Of a stretch of DNA of 59,663 bases, positions 8,134 through 17,000 are shown piece by piece. Every line of letters starts with the position of its first letter. The first letter of the stretch is position 1. Source of the DNA: Nitrospira sp. (lineage in GTDB: Bacteria; Nitrospirota; Nitrospiria; Nitrospirales; Nitrospiraceae); assembly GCA_018242725.1 (NCBI GenBank), contig JAFEBI010000005.1:1-59663 (forward strand), in the 5' to 3' direction. Below the pieces are notes generated by a model that saw nothing but the letters and a program-made list of their open reading frames with translations, was not told the origin of the DNA and made no database searches. The translations under genes were made by a program, and so were the position numbers.

Positions 8134-9936
8134 ATGGCCGGAACGTCCACGACGCAACGTATCACTAAACGCAATCGCATGAAATTTCCTGACCGATGGG
8201 ACCTGACCCAGCTGGTCAACGATCCAGTGACCGACATCGCCGTCCAGCTTGCCGATCTGGAATCGAAGGTCGTGAAGATAGAAGCCGCACGATCGACAGT
8301 GACCCCTTCCATGTCCAGCCATGATTTTCTCAAGCTGCTCCGGCTCAGCGAAGAGATCGCGCAGGGTGCATCGCGTCTCGGGGCCTATACCTATCTGAGG
8401 TTTTCTGAAAACACGAAAAATGCCGATGCTCGTTCATTGAAGACCCGGGTGGAAGAACAACTGACCGGCCTGACGAATCGATTGCTGTTCTTCGAACTCT
8501 GGTGGCAGGGCGTAGATGACGTCAATGCGGCACGCCTGATGGCTGATGCGGGCGATCTTGGCTATCACTTGGAGACCATCCGGCGCTTCAAGCCGCACAC
8601 CCTGTCTGAGCCGGAAGAAAAGATTCTCAACCTCAAAAACGTCACCGGCCGAAGCGCGGTCCACACCCTCTACGACCTTGTGACCAACGGACTCACCTTC
8701 ACCATGACCGTCGGCGGAAAGAAAAAGACCGTCAATCGGGAAGAGCTGATGATCTACGTGCGAAACCCGAAGGCTCCTGTCCGTCAGGCTGCCTATCAGG
8801 AACTCTATCGCGTCTTTGCAACCCAGCGCGACTTATTGGGAGAGATCTACAAAACACTCGTGAATGATCTGAAATCGGAAAACCTCGGACTCCGCCGTTT
8901 TTCTTCTCCCATCGCCAGTCGCAATCTCAGCAACGACGTACCGGACCAGGCCGTCGACGTCCTCCTGGCGTCCTGCGCGAAGAACGCCGACATCTTCCAG
9001 ACCTATTTCAAACTCAAAGCCAAGATCTGCAACATCAAGTCGATGAGCCGATACCATCTCTACACGCCGCACCGGGCAGAGACAAAAAAGTACCGATATA
9101 CTGATGCCATCACGATGGTGCTCGACGCCTATCGGGGATTTTCGCCTCGCCTGGCTGATTTGGCCGAGCAGGTGTTCCGCGATCGACATATCGACGCCCC
9201 GACACGTCCTGGCAAACTGGGCGGGGCCTACTGCTACAGCATCGTTCCAGGCATGACGCCCTATGTCATGCTGAACTACACGGGGGAAGCCCGAGACATT
9301 GCGACTATGGCCCACGAACTCGGCCATGCCGTCCATGGCATGCTGGCCAAAGACCATTCCACATTCACCTTCCATTCGACCCTCCCCTTGGCGGAAACCG
9401 CATCCGTCTTCGGAGAACGCATTCTCTCTGATGCCCTGATGTCCCAGGAACAGAACAAGGCTGTTCAACAAGGCCTTCTGTTGGGCCAATTGGACGATAT
9501 TTACGCCACCGTACTGCGGCAAGCCTATTTCGTTCGGTTTGAAAAGCTGGCCCATCAGATGATTGCGGACGGCGCAACGGCGGAGCAATTGGCGAAAACC
9601 TACGGACAGGAGCTGCGGCAACAGTTTGGGAAAGCCGTGAAGGTACCGGATGAATTTCAATGGGAGTGGCTGACCATTCCCCATATTTTCGCCAGCCCAT
9701 TCTATTGCTACGCCTACAGCTTTGGAAACTTGCTCGTGCTGGCACTGTACCGCATGTACAAGGAACAGGGAGCCCCCTTCGTGCCCAAGTATCTGGATCT
9801 CCTGGCCACCGGCGGCTCGCTGTCACCACAGCAGATCCTTGCCGCCGTCGGTGTCGATATGACATCCGAAGCCTTCTGGCAATCGGGATTCGATACGATC
9901 CGGGAAATGGTAGAACAGCTGGAAGAAACGATGTGA
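8134..9936 (+). CDS. pepF: M3-family oligoendopeptidase F
   Basis: A 600-residue cytoplasmic zinc metallopeptidase that cleaves short peptides. The M3 signature AHELGHAVHG (HExxH) lies near residue 394, and further metal and substrate residues follow in the typical C-terminal block (YAYSFGNLLVLALYRMY). Length and the N-terminal helical domain fit PepF. The start is set by a strong Shine-Dalgarno AAGGAGT at 8122-8128, five bases before ATG. It is transcribed divergently from the conflict operon and converges on the pseudouridine synthase gene. Confidence 0.93.
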   Translation: MAGTSTTQRITKRNRMKFPDRWDLTQLVNDPVTDIAVQLADLESKVVKIEAARSTVTPSMSSHDFLKLLRLSEEIAQGASRLGAYTYLRFSENTKNADARSLKTRVEEQLTGLTNRLLFFELWWQGVDDVNAARLMADAGDLGYHLETIRRFKPHTLSEPEEKILNLKNVTGRSAVHTLYDLVTNGLTFTMTVGGKKKTVNREELMIYVRNPKAPVRQAAYQELYRVFATQRDLLGEIYKTLVNDLKSENLGLRRFSSPIASRNLSNDVPDQAVDVLLASCAKNADIFQTYFKLKAKICNIKSMSRYHLYTPHRAETKKYRYTDAITMVLDAYRGFSPRLADLAEQVFRDRHIDAPTRPGKLGGAYCYSIVPGMTPYVMLNYTGEARDIATMAHELGHAVHGMLAKDHSTFTFHSTLPLAETASVFGERILSDALMSQEQNKAVQQGLLLGQLDDIYATVLRQAYFVRFEKLAHQMIADGATAEQLAKTYGQELRQQFGKAVKVPDEFQWEWLTIPHIFASPFYCYAYSFGNLLVLALYRMYKEQGAPFVPKYLDLLATGGSLSPQQILAAVGVDMTSEAFWQSGFDTIREMVEQLEETM

Positions 9937-9966
9937 GCCGCGGGATTGTGGATAACAGAATTGAGT

Positions 9967-10563
9967 TCATCCGTCAGGTGAGGTGGAGTGGTGACGACTG
10001 CTCAGAGAGGTCATGTCATTCTCCCGCAACGCACGCCATTCACCTGGTTTGAGATCGCCCAGTTGAACAGGACCGATGGCAATGCGCACCAACCGCAAGG
10101 TGGGGTGACCGACCGCTGCCGTCATGCGACGAACCTGCCGATTTATCCCCTCGTGGATCGTGATTTCCAGCCAGGTAGTTGGAACGTGTTTCCGATATCT
10201 GATAGGTACTGGCCGTTCAGGCAACGTCGGCTCCTCGGCCAGTAACCTTACTTTTGCCGGCTTTGTTCGCTTTCCTGAAAGCACCACCCCTTGGGAGAGT
10301 TGCGTGATTGCTCGTTCAACAGGAGTCCGTTCAACTTGCACCAAGTAGACTTTCGGTAGCTTATGCTGAGGGTCTGTAATCCGATGGGCAAGGGCGCCAT
10401 CCGAGGTCAGAATCATCAGTCCTTCGCTGTCCCGATCAAGACGCCCCGCCGCATAGACATCGGGTATAGTGACATAGTCCGCCAATGTCGGTCTTCCTTC
10501 TGGGTCGGTGAAGCACGGCAACACCCCGTAGGGTTTATTGAATGCGATGGTCTGTGGAGGCAT
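9967..10563 (-). CDS. rluE: RsuA/RluE-family 23S rRNA pseudouridine synthase
   Basis: 198 residues. The catalytic motif GRLDRDSEGL is at about residues 40-50, preceded by FNKPYGVL and followed by PKVYLVQV; the C-terminal block INRQVRRM is typical of the RluE/RluF branch. There is no N-terminal S4 domain, which favours RluE (U2457 of 23S rRNA) over RsuA/RluB. The assignment to RluE within the family rests on size and motifs, not on an alignment. The gene converges on pepF with 30 bp between stops. Confidence 0.85.
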   Translation of the reverse strand: MPPQTIAFNKPYGVLPCFTDPEGRPTLADYVTIPDVYAAGRLDRDSEGLMILTSDGALAHRITDPQHKLPKVYLVQVERTPVERAITQLSQGVVLSGKRTKPAKVRLLAEEPTLPERPVPIRYRKHVPTTWLEITIHEGINRQVRRMTAAVGHPTLRLVRIAIGPVQLGDLKPGEWRALRENDMTSLSSRHHSTSPDG

Positions 10564-10674
10564 GGGCGTCCCTAGTCCTACTGTGATCGATTACTCCCAT
10601 CGGTTTCCATTGTCCATTCAAGGAGACCTGAAATGCAGCGTCCACTAGGCCTCTGGCAGGACATTCTGCATGGG

Positions 10675-10718
10675 TTGACAGAACGCTCATCTTCTGGCAC
10701 AATGAGAATGCTTCTCAT
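10675..10718 (+). promoter_or_regulatory. Sigma70-like promoter with overlapping palindromic operator (Fur-like) for the BFD gene
   Basis: A perfect TTGACA (-35) at 10675-10680, a 17 bp spacer, and a -10-like CACAAT at 10698-10703. A perfect inverted repeat ATGAGAA-tgc-TTCTCAT at 10702-10718 covers the -10 and start region. The palindrome has the TGAGAA/TTCTCA character of Fur-type iron boxes, and BFD proteins are often iron-repressed. The regulator is inferred; the symmetry and spacing are directly visible. Confidence 0.55.
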
Positions 10719-10739
10719 AATCGCTGAAGGGAGAATTCC

Positions 10740-10937
10740 ATGTACATGTGCTTGTGCAAAGGAATCACCGAGTCGGAGGTCCGAGCAGCCGGTCAGGCCG
10801 GAATTGTGATGGCCAACCAACTCAAAGCCAAATTTGACCTCAAGTGTCACGGCTGTTGCGGGCGCTGCGCCAAGAACATCCAGGAATTCGTCGAGGTTGC
10901 CGCTCAAGGAGCTGGAACCTCTTGCCCCAGGCTATAA
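10740..10937 (+). CDS. bfd: Bacterioferritin-associated ferredoxin-like [2Fe-2S] protein
   Basis: 65 residues. The four cysteine ligands of the BFD family are visible as CLC near the start and CHGCCGRC at about residues 36-43, in the BFD order (C-x-C ... C-x2-C). BFD proteins donate electrons to bacterioferritin to release stored iron. The start follows GAAGGGAG. No bacterioferritin is adjacent, so the partner is not shown. A palindromic operator overlaps its promoter. Confidence 0.85.
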   Translation: MYMCLCKGITESEVRAAGQAGIVMANQLKAKFDLKCHGCCGRCAKNIQEFVEVAAQGAGTSCPRL

Positions 10938-11066
10938 CTCTGTATGTTCTCTGAACCTTCGCCTAAGTGTTCGCGACCTCAGCACACAGAGCTTCCCCTC
11001 AGGACAACTCTTCGTCCGATTGTTTGACCATCGTTGTTGACGGAATGCGATTTCGCAAGAACCAGC

Positions 11067-11732
11067 TTACTTGGAAGAGGCGCGACTGATCAGTTTGGCC
11101 ACGTCTGCGACTCGCCGGCCCAGATCCCTCGCATCGGCGAGTTCCTTCTTGTCAATCCCCGGACTGTCTCCCTCTGTCGTAGCGGATGCTCCGAATGCAC
11201 CTCCGCCGCTCACCACGATCATCTGATTGCCAAGCATGGCGGCGAGAATCGTCAGCATCGTTACTTCCTTGCCGCTGGAGACTTGTCCTCCGGTCGCAAA
11301 CGCCGCACCGACTTTGTTCTTCATTTTGAACTCGGGAAATACGCCGAACTTGAACTGCCAATTATCGAAGAACGTCTTGACCTCTCCGGACATATTAGAC
11401 CAGTAGACCGGTGATCCGACGATCACCGCATCGGAGGAGAACAGATCTTCCGCCGTCACCAGGCTGACACGTTTGAGGATCACTACGGTATTCGTGGCAG
11501 ACTGAGCCCCCTCAACGACCGCCTCCGCAATCCGTTCCGTATGGCCGGAAAGAGAGTGATAGGTCACGAGAATCTTCACGACCGGAGAAGCCTCGTCCGC
11601 CCAAGACCTTGAGGCACAGCCAGTGGAGAGAGTGAAGAGCAGCAGGGCTATGGCAATGAATGACAGAGCGGAGCTTGAAGAAGAACGTTGCGTGCCGAGT
11701 GCCGCCACGGGGTGATGATCCAGATAGAACAA
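11067..11732 (-). CDS. WrbA-like flavodoxin-family protein with lipoprotein-type signal
   Basis: 221 residues. The flavodoxin FMN-binding loop YHSLSGHTERIAEA is at about residues 56-69, and WrbA/NQO-type blocks SDAVIVGSPVYWSNMSG and GAAFATGGQ follow. WrbA proteins reduce quinones with NAD(P)H. Unlike cytoplasmic WrbA, the N-terminus carries a hydrophobic segment ending in LSTGCASRS, a plausible lipobox, which would place the enzyme outside the cytoplasmic membrane. That is unusual for an FMN protein. Several Met starts are possible upstream of the signal. Confidence 0.75.
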   Translation of the reverse strand: MFYLDHHPVAALGTQRSSSSSALSFIAIALLLFTLSTGCASRSWADEASPVVKILVTYHSLSGHTERIAEAVVEGAQSATNTVVILKRVSLVTAEDLFSSDAVIVGSPVYWSNMSGEVKTFFDNWQFKFGVFPEFKMKNKVGAAFATGGQVSSGKEVTMLTILAAMLGNQMIVVSGGGAFGASATTEGDSPGIDKKELADARDLGRRVADVAKLISRASSK

Positions 11733-11743
11733 CGGTCAGAGGG

Positions 11744-11929
11744 TTAGTGCCGGAATGTCTCTTCTTCCATATGCTCTTCCACCGACACTTCGGTCAGCGT
11801 TCCTCGATAGGTACAGCGATGACATCGAATCCGCCACTCTTCGATCCATTTCTCTTGAACATAGGACTGGCGACATCCGGGGCACACGAACACGCCTTTT
11901 TTGTACAACACCCGCCGCTTCTCTTGCAT
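11744..11929 (-). CDS. Small zinc-ribbon protein
   Basis: 61 residues from the ATG at 11929 (MQEKRRVLYKKG). Two CxxC pairs (CPGC and CHRC), 19 residues apart, form a zinc-ribbon. The C-terminus is acidic. A longer frame to 12010 exists but its extra residues look non-coding. It lies 12 bp upstream of the WrbA-like gene on the same strand. Function unknown. Confidence 0.55.
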   Translation of the reverse strand: MQEKRRVLYKKGVFVCPGCRQSYVQEKWIEEWRIRCHRCTYRGTLTEVSVEEHMEEETFRH

Positions 11930-12059
11930 AGGTTCCTCGCTTGATCCGGCTGGAGAATCGCACATGCCACGAGAAGATTGCAACATGATGGTAACCATCA
12001 CCACTCTCACAAAGACAGCCTTCTTGACTGGAGAAGGTTGCGATCATTAGGATGCGCTG

Positions 12060-12536
12060 ATGCGCCAAAAACTCTCAGCTTGGCTTGCTCTTTCTATCGT
12101 CACCGCTGGCGGACTCCTTGTCGGTAACATAGAGGCGGCCTGCGCCGCGGGATCCGACCTGGTCTCCATTCAAACGCCATCGGGAGTCACGATCAAGGCC
12201 GAAGTCGCCGACACGCCATTAAAACGCTCGGTGGGGCTGATGTATCGAGACCATCTCAAAAAAGACCATGGCATGCTGTTTTTCTTTGGCCAACCCCAGG
12301 CCTGGAACTTCTGGATGAAGAACACCAAAATGGCGCTCGACCTTATCTGGATCGACGGGAAGAAACGTGTGATGCACATTGAGCGCAATGTGCCGATTTG
12401 CACGAAGAGTGATGACTCCTGCCCGCAATATCGCCCGAACAGTGATGATGCGGTGTACGTCCTTGAGATTGCCGGGGGAACGGTTGACGGATATAAGATC
12501 GAGAGAGGATCAAAATTACAGTTCGGGCAACCCTAA
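12060..12536 (+). CDS. DUF192 family secreted protein
   Basis: 158 residues with a cleavable signal peptide (hydrophobic core LALSIVTAGGLLV, then AACAAG). The DUF192 core covers residues 40-155, with its hallmark blocks RSVGLMYRD, MLFFF and FWMKNTKMALDLIWID. The biochemical role of DUF192 is not established. The gene converges on rel, with about 50 bp between stops. Confidence 0.85.
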   Translation: MRQKLSAWLALSIVTAGGLLVGNIEAACAAGSDLVSIQTPSGVTIKAEVADTPLKRSVGLMYRDHLKKDHGMLFFFGQPQAWNFWMKNTKMALDLIWIDGKKRVMHIERNVPICTKSDDSCPQYRPNSDDAVYVLEIAGGTVDGYKIERGSKLQFGQP

Positions 12537-12588
12537 TATTTAGTTCAATACCAGGCTCGCATCGCCTCTCGACACATGTTGATCAGGG

Positions 12589-14763
12589 TTAATGCTGCCA
12601 CGACCGAATTCGTCGAGCCGTAATCACGCCCTCGATCCGTTCAATGGTTTTCAGGACTCGATTCAAATGTGCCGTGTCGCCAACCTCCACAATAAAATCC
12701 AACTCGGCCTTTCGGTCTTCCCGCGTAATGATTTCAGCGCGGCTGATATTCGCTTTACATTCAGCGATCGCCGAGGAGACATTCGCCAAGACACCCGTCC
12801 TATCTTCGGCAATGACGGCGATCTTGACCGCATGAAGGCTGGGAGCGGCGGTATCCCATTCCACCTCCACCAACCGAGCTCGGTCATAGTCCAAGGCCTC
12901 TAGATTCGGACAATCGACGGAGTGGATCGTGAGCCCTCTTCCCCGAGTGATGTAGCCTAAGATGCGATCACCGGGAACAGGATTACAACAGCGGGACAAC
13001 TGCATCAGCAAATCACGGCCCCCCTTGACCTGAACACCCTGCTCTCCGCCTCGGTCGCTCAATACCTTCTGGGATGTCGAGGGTTCAGGCAAAACCGTTG
13101 CAGTCTTGGATGCCGGTGCAATAAGCCGATTCACAACCTGCGCCGTCGCGATATGCCCAAAGCCAACGGCGATCGTCAATTCATCGGTCGTCTCGTACCC
13201 CTCTTGCTTGGCAACCTCGACCAATTCGCTCGACTTCAACACTTGAGCAGGAGCTAATCCATGCCGCCTGAATTCCGTCTCCAGTAAGCGCCGACCGATC
13301 TCGAGGCTCCGCTTCTGCTCTTCGGCTTTAATCCAATGTTTGATTTTTGTCTTGGCTCGTGAGGTACGGACAAACTTGAGCCAATCTTTGTGCGGCGTCT
13401 GATTCGGCGACGTCAGAATTTCAATCGTGTCGCCGCTCTCCAGCTCGTATTTGAGCGGCACGATCTTGCCGTTCACCTTCGCGCCCACACAATGGTCACC
13501 GACCTCGGTATGGATCGCATAGGCAAAATCCACCGGCGTCGAATCTTTCGGCAGCTCTTTGACCGTCCCTTTGGGCGTGAAGACATAGACGACATCATGG
13601 AACAATTCGAGCTTGACTGAATCCATGAACTGACGATTATCCGGTAAATCGCTTTGCCATTCGATGAACTGCCTCAGCCATCCAAAGGCTTTGCTGTCCT
13701 TATCCTGAACACGCCCTTGCTCCTTGTACTTCCAATGCGCCGCAATCCCGTATTCGGCCACGCGATGCATTTCTTCCGTTCGAATCTGGAATTCGACATG
13801 CTCCCCCTTGGGCCCGACCACGGTGGTGTGGAGCGATTGATACAGATTCGATTTTGGAATGGCGATGTAGTCCTTAAAACGGCCTGGCAGGGGGCGCCAC
13901 AGCGAGTGAATCACTCCCAGCAGGGCATAACAATTCATCTTCGTATCGGTAATGATCCGCAAGGCGGTGAGATCGTAGACCTCTTCAAAGGAGATCGACT
14001 GTTTCTTCATTTTCTGATAGACGCCATAGAGATGCTTTGGTCGGCCATACACCGCTCCGGACAGACCCTGTTCTCCCAACGCGTTCTCGACCAGTTCCCG
14101 CACCTCTTGAATGTACTGTTGACGATCTTCATCACGTTTCGCGACACGCACTCGTAACATTTCATACACATCCGGCTTCAGATGTTTAAGGCAGAGATCT
14201 TCCAGTTCGTTCTTCACCCACCCGACCCCGATCCGATTGGCCAAGGGCGCATAGATCTCCAGAGTCTCTTGCGCAATCTCCAGTCGCTTTCCTTCGCTGA
14301 GATGCTCCAGCGTGCGCATATTATGCAATCGATCGGCGAGCTTAATGATCACGACGCGAATATCATCCGCCATCGACAAGACCATCTTGCGGAAATTCTC
14401 GGCCTGTTTTTCCTCGGAACTTTTGAACGTAATCTTGCCGATTTTCGTGACTCCATCGACCAAATGCACCACGTCCTTGCCGAACTCTCTCTCTAACTCA
14501 CCGGCTGTCGCCACCGTATCTTCCAGCGTATCGTGCAGCAGTCCGGCGACGATCGCCGTCACATCGGTTTTCAATGAGGTCAGCACGCCGGCCACGGCGA
14601 TGGGATGCTTGACATAGGGCTCTCCGGAACGACGTGTTTGCCCTTCATGCGCCTTCGCAGAAAACTCATAGGCCTTTCGCACCATCTCGATATCGGCATC
14701 GGGTTGATAGGATTGCACCCGATCCAGCAGCTGATCGATCGTCGTGACCGTTTCGTACATCAT
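12589..14763 (-). CDS. rel: Bifunctional (p)ppGpp synthetase/hydrolase (Rel/SpoT family)
   Basis: 724 residues, the usual length of long RSH enzymes. The HD hydrolase domain carries HDTLEDT near residue 76 and the RLHNMRTL block. The synthetase domain includes RFKDYIAIPKSNLYQSLH. The TGS domain starts at VYVFTPKG (about 395), and the C-terminal ACT domain (about 650-724) starts KIAVIAEDRTGVLA. It makes and degrades (p)ppGpp in the stringent response. Two tandem ATG codons lie at the start. It lies 3 bp after recJ, probably in one transcript with it. Confidence 0.95.
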   Translation of the reverse strand: MMYETVTTIDQLLDRVQSYQPDADIEMVRKAYEFSAKAHEGQTRRSGEPYVKHPIAVAGVLTSLKTDVTAIVAGLLHDTLEDTVATAGELEREFGKDVVHLVDGVTKIGKITFKSSEEKQAENFRKMVLSMADDIRVVIIKLADRLHNMRTLEHLSEGKRLEIAQETLEIYAPLANRIGVGWVKNELEDLCLKHLKPDVYEMLRVRVAKRDEDRQQYIQEVRELVENALGEQGLSGAVYGRPKHLYGVYQKMKKQSISFEEVYDLTALRIITDTKMNCYALLGVIHSLWRPLPGRFKDYIAIPKSNLYQSLHTTVVGPKGEHVEFQIRTEEMHRVAEYGIAAHWKYKEQGRVQDKDSKAFGWLRQFIEWQSDLPDNRQFMDSVKLELFHDVVYVFTPKGTVKELPKDSTPVDFAYAIHTEVGDHCVGAKVNGKIVPLKYELESGDTIEILTSPNQTPHKDWLKFVRTSRAKTKIKHWIKAEEQKRSLEIGRRLLETEFRRHGLAPAQVLKSSELVEVAKQEGYETTDELTIAVGFGHIATAQVVNRLIAPASKTATVLPEPSTSQKVLSDRGGEQGVQVKGGRDLLMQLSRCCNPVPGDRILGYITRGRGLTIHSVDCPNLEALDYDRARLVEVEWDTAAPSLHAVKIAVIAEDRTGVLANVSSAIAECKANISRAEIITREDRKAELDFIVEVGDTAHLNRVLKTIERIEGVITARRIRSWQH

Positions 14764-14766
14764 CGG

Positions 14767-16464
14767 TTACTCGATTCCCGCCGCCCGTATGTCTCGAATG
14801 CGCAATTGGATTCGGTCATACCCGTTCCAGTGATTGAGCTCCGGCGTAAATGCGACGTCGATCGGCGTCTTAATCGATAATCCCTGTTCTTCGAGAGACT
14901 TCATTCCAAATCCAATACTATCAAACGGCACCGATCCTCCCTGCCGAACCGTCATCTTCAAATGCTTGTCCCCCACGACACGAGCTTGTAGGACGTTCAA
15001 TCCTCTTACGGCGAAAGTCGGCTCTGGATTGCCCGCGCCGAATGGGTGCAACGTCCCGATTTCTCGGATCAGCTGTAAGGTGACCTCATCCAACCGCAGT
15101 TCGGAATCCAGATGCAACATCGGAACGGCGTGCGTACTGCGCATCCACGCCTCAGCCATGGCAGCAAACCGCTCGGCAAACTCGGGCACTCGCTCTTCTT
15201 TGATCGTCACTCCTGCGGCGCTGGGATGGCCCCCAAATGCGACCAGCAGGTCTCGGCATCCAGCCAATGCCTGATAAAGATCAAAACCCGGCACAGTCCG
15301 CGCTGAACCTTTGCCGATACCGTCTTCATTGATCGCAAGAACGATCGTTGGACGATGAAAGCGTTCCATGATACGGGCAGCTACGATACCGACAACCCCA
15401 AGATGCCACCCTCGCGCATAGAGCACGATGCCTCCGGGCAACTCCCGCGATGCAACGTGCGCCAAGGCCTCATCAAGTATGGCCGCCTCGAGTTCCCGTC
15501 GCCTGTGATTCAGCTGGTCCAGCTCCTCGGCCAACGCTTGTGCTTCCCGTTCAGACTCCGTCGTCAAAAGCCTGACGCCTTTGATCGCCTCATCCAGCCG
15601 CCCTGCGGCGTTCAACCGAGGCGCGAGTTTAAACGCAATCGTATCCGCCGCGCAGTCACGAGTCACGCCGGCTACCTGCTTCAAGGCCCTAAGGCCACAC
15701 CGTGCTCCACGCGAAATCTGAGCCAGGCCCTCACGAACAAACAGTCGATTTTCGTCTTGTAAGGGCACCACATCGGCAATCGTCGCCAGCGCCACCAAGT
15801 CCAGCAAGGAGTCGAGAGGTACCGACCCAGAGCCATATTTTTTCTCATACGCCTGCACGACTTTGTACGCGAGCCCACCTGAACAGAGCCCATGAAACGG
15901 ATAGCGCGCGTCCGACCGATGGGGGTTCATCACCGCTAACGCCGGCACCATCTCCATATCGCTCTGGTGGTGATCCGTCACGATCACATCGATCCCTAGT
16001 TGACTTGCGAGGGTGATCTCACGATGCGACGTCGTTCCGCAATCAGACGTTACCAATAACGTAACGCCGTCCTGTGCCAGAGCTTGAATCGCATGCTCAT
16101 TGAGTCCATACCCTTCACGCAAGCGATGCGGCACGTAGGCTTGAACTTGTGCTCCAAGATCGCGAAAAAATGACACGTACACGCTGGTCGCCGACATCCC
16201 GTCCACGTCATAGTCGCCATAAAAACACACCCGCTCATGCCGCTGCATGGCGTGATGCAAACGGTCCACAGCTCGTTCGATATCGGGGATCAAGAAGGGA
16301 TCATGCGTTTCGAGCGGAGACATCCAGGCCAACGCCTGGTCCACACTCGTCACACCCCTGTTGAGCAACAACGAAGCGGTTGCAGAAGAAATGGATAAAG
16401 CCTGCGAGAGACGGCCGCGTTGGATCGGGTCAACTTGCCGAAAGACCCAGAGCTTAGACTTCAC
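14767..16464 (-). CDS. recJ: Single-stranded-DNA-specific exonuclease RecJ
   Basis: 565 residues. DHH phosphoesterase motifs are visible: FYGDYDVDGMSATS (motif I), TSDCG, and TDHHQS (the DHH motif). The DHHA1 region includes FGGHPSAAG, and a C-terminal OB-like domain follows. RecJ degrades single-stranded DNA 5' to 3' in recombination and mismatch repair. It is upstream of rel and separated from pup by about 170 bp. Confidence 0.94.
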   Translation of the reverse strand: MKSKLWVFRQVDPIQRGRLSQALSISSATASLLLNRGVTSVDQALAWMSPLETHDPFLIPDIERAVDRLHHAMQRHERVCFYGDYDVDGMSATSVYVSFFRDLGAQVQAYVPHRLREGYGLNEHAIQALAQDGVTLLVTSDCGTTSHREITLASQLGIDVIVTDHHQSDMEMVPALAVMNPHRSDARYPFHGLCSGGLAYKVVQAYEKKYGSGSVPLDSLLDLVALATIADVVPLQDENRLFVREGLAQISRGARCGLRALKQVAGVTRDCAADTIAFKLAPRLNAAGRLDEAIKGVRLLTTESEREAQALAEELDQLNHRRRELEAAILDEALAHVASRELPGGIVLYARGWHLGVVGIVAARIMERFHRPTIVLAINEDGIGKGSARTVPGFDLYQALAGCRDLLVAFGGHPSAAGVTIKEERVPEFAERFAAMAEAWMRSTHAVPMLHLDSELRLDEVTLQLIREIGTLHPFGAGNPEPTFAVRGLNVLQARVVGDKHLKMTVRQGGSVPFDSIGFGMKSLEEQGLSIKTPIDVAFTPELNHWNGYDRIQLRIRDIRAAGIE

Positions 16465-16633
16465 CGTTGCCTCCTTCTCAACCTGGGCCGTAGGGCGATT
16501 CGGGACAAGGCACTCAGGAAAACGAGCCAGACTCTAATAAGTCGCTGCTTCTTTGTCAAACAACGCAGTGAGGAGAACACCGATGGGGGTATGAACAAGA
16601 GGGACTCAAAGAGATTCGAAGGGAATCAACCGC

Positions 16634-16831
16634 TTATTCGCCTCCTTTTTGCACATAGTTCTTCACAAACTCCTCCGCGTTCTTTTCGAGCACGTCGTCG
16701 ATTTCATCAACCAGCTTATCGATATCTTCCTTCAGCTTCTTCCCGGTCTCCACGACCTTCGGGTTGGCTTTAACCTCTTCCTTGCCTTGCGGTTCTCGTC
16801 TCGACTCTTGCTTTCGTTCCTGCTTTTCCAT
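16634..16831 (-). CDS. pup: Prokaryotic ubiquitin-like protein Pup
   Basis: 65 residues ending in YVQKGGE. The C-terminal half (VDEIDDVLEKNAEEFVKNY) closely follows actinobacterial Pup as I recall it, and the N-terminal half is charged and probably disordered. Pup is ligated by PafA through its C-terminal Glu to substrate lysines and targets them to the Mpa/ARC-proteasome. The terminal Glu (not Gln) means no Dop deamidation is needed before ligation. The start at 16831 is set by AGGAGGT six bases upstream; an in-frame ATG at 16849 would put that ribosome site inside the gene. It is not next to proteasome or pafA genes here. Confidence 0.9.
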   Translation of the reverse strand: MEKQERKQESRREPQGKEEVKANPKVVETGKKLKEDIDKLVDEIDDVLEKNAEEFVKNYVQKGGE

Positions 16832-16837
16832 TCGAGC

Positions 16838-16844
16838 ACCTCCT
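16838..16844 (-). promoter_or_regulatory. Strong Shine-Dalgarno that fixes the pup start
   Basis: AGGAGGT on the minus strand, six bases before ATG 16831. It decides between the two in-frame ATG codons of pup. Confidence 0.8.
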
Positions 16845-16945
16845 GTCATCCAGGGAAATCCTCGCGGTCAGCTCCCAACTACCGGGTATACACGCACCTT
16901 ACTCTAGGGAACAGAAACCCGTCAAGGCAAGGGCAGAAACGAAAA

Positions 16946-16973
16946 GCGCCGTTTCCCATCTGGGAAACGGCGC
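16946..16973 (-). terminator. Hairpin terminator downstream of hppA
   Basis: A perfect 12 bp GC-rich stem (GCGCCGTTTCCC / GGGAAACGGCGC) with a 4-base loop, followed on the minus strand by TTTTCGTT. It lies 28 bp after the hppA stop and separates it from pup. Confidence 0.75.
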
Positions 16974-17000
16974 GTCACTCACTCGATCTCAAATCTTCTC

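Noticed and set aside
9948..9956. Perfect DnaA-type box TGTGGATAA between pepF and rluE
   Set aside because: A single 9-mer in a 30 bp convergent gap; no cluster of boxes or AT-rich unwinding region, so not called an origin.
16634..16831. UBact instead of Pup
   Set aside because: The C-terminus (YVQKGGE with IDDVLEKNAEEF) follows Pup, while the UBact pattern I recall ends in an Arg-rich RTGQ/RSGE type tail.
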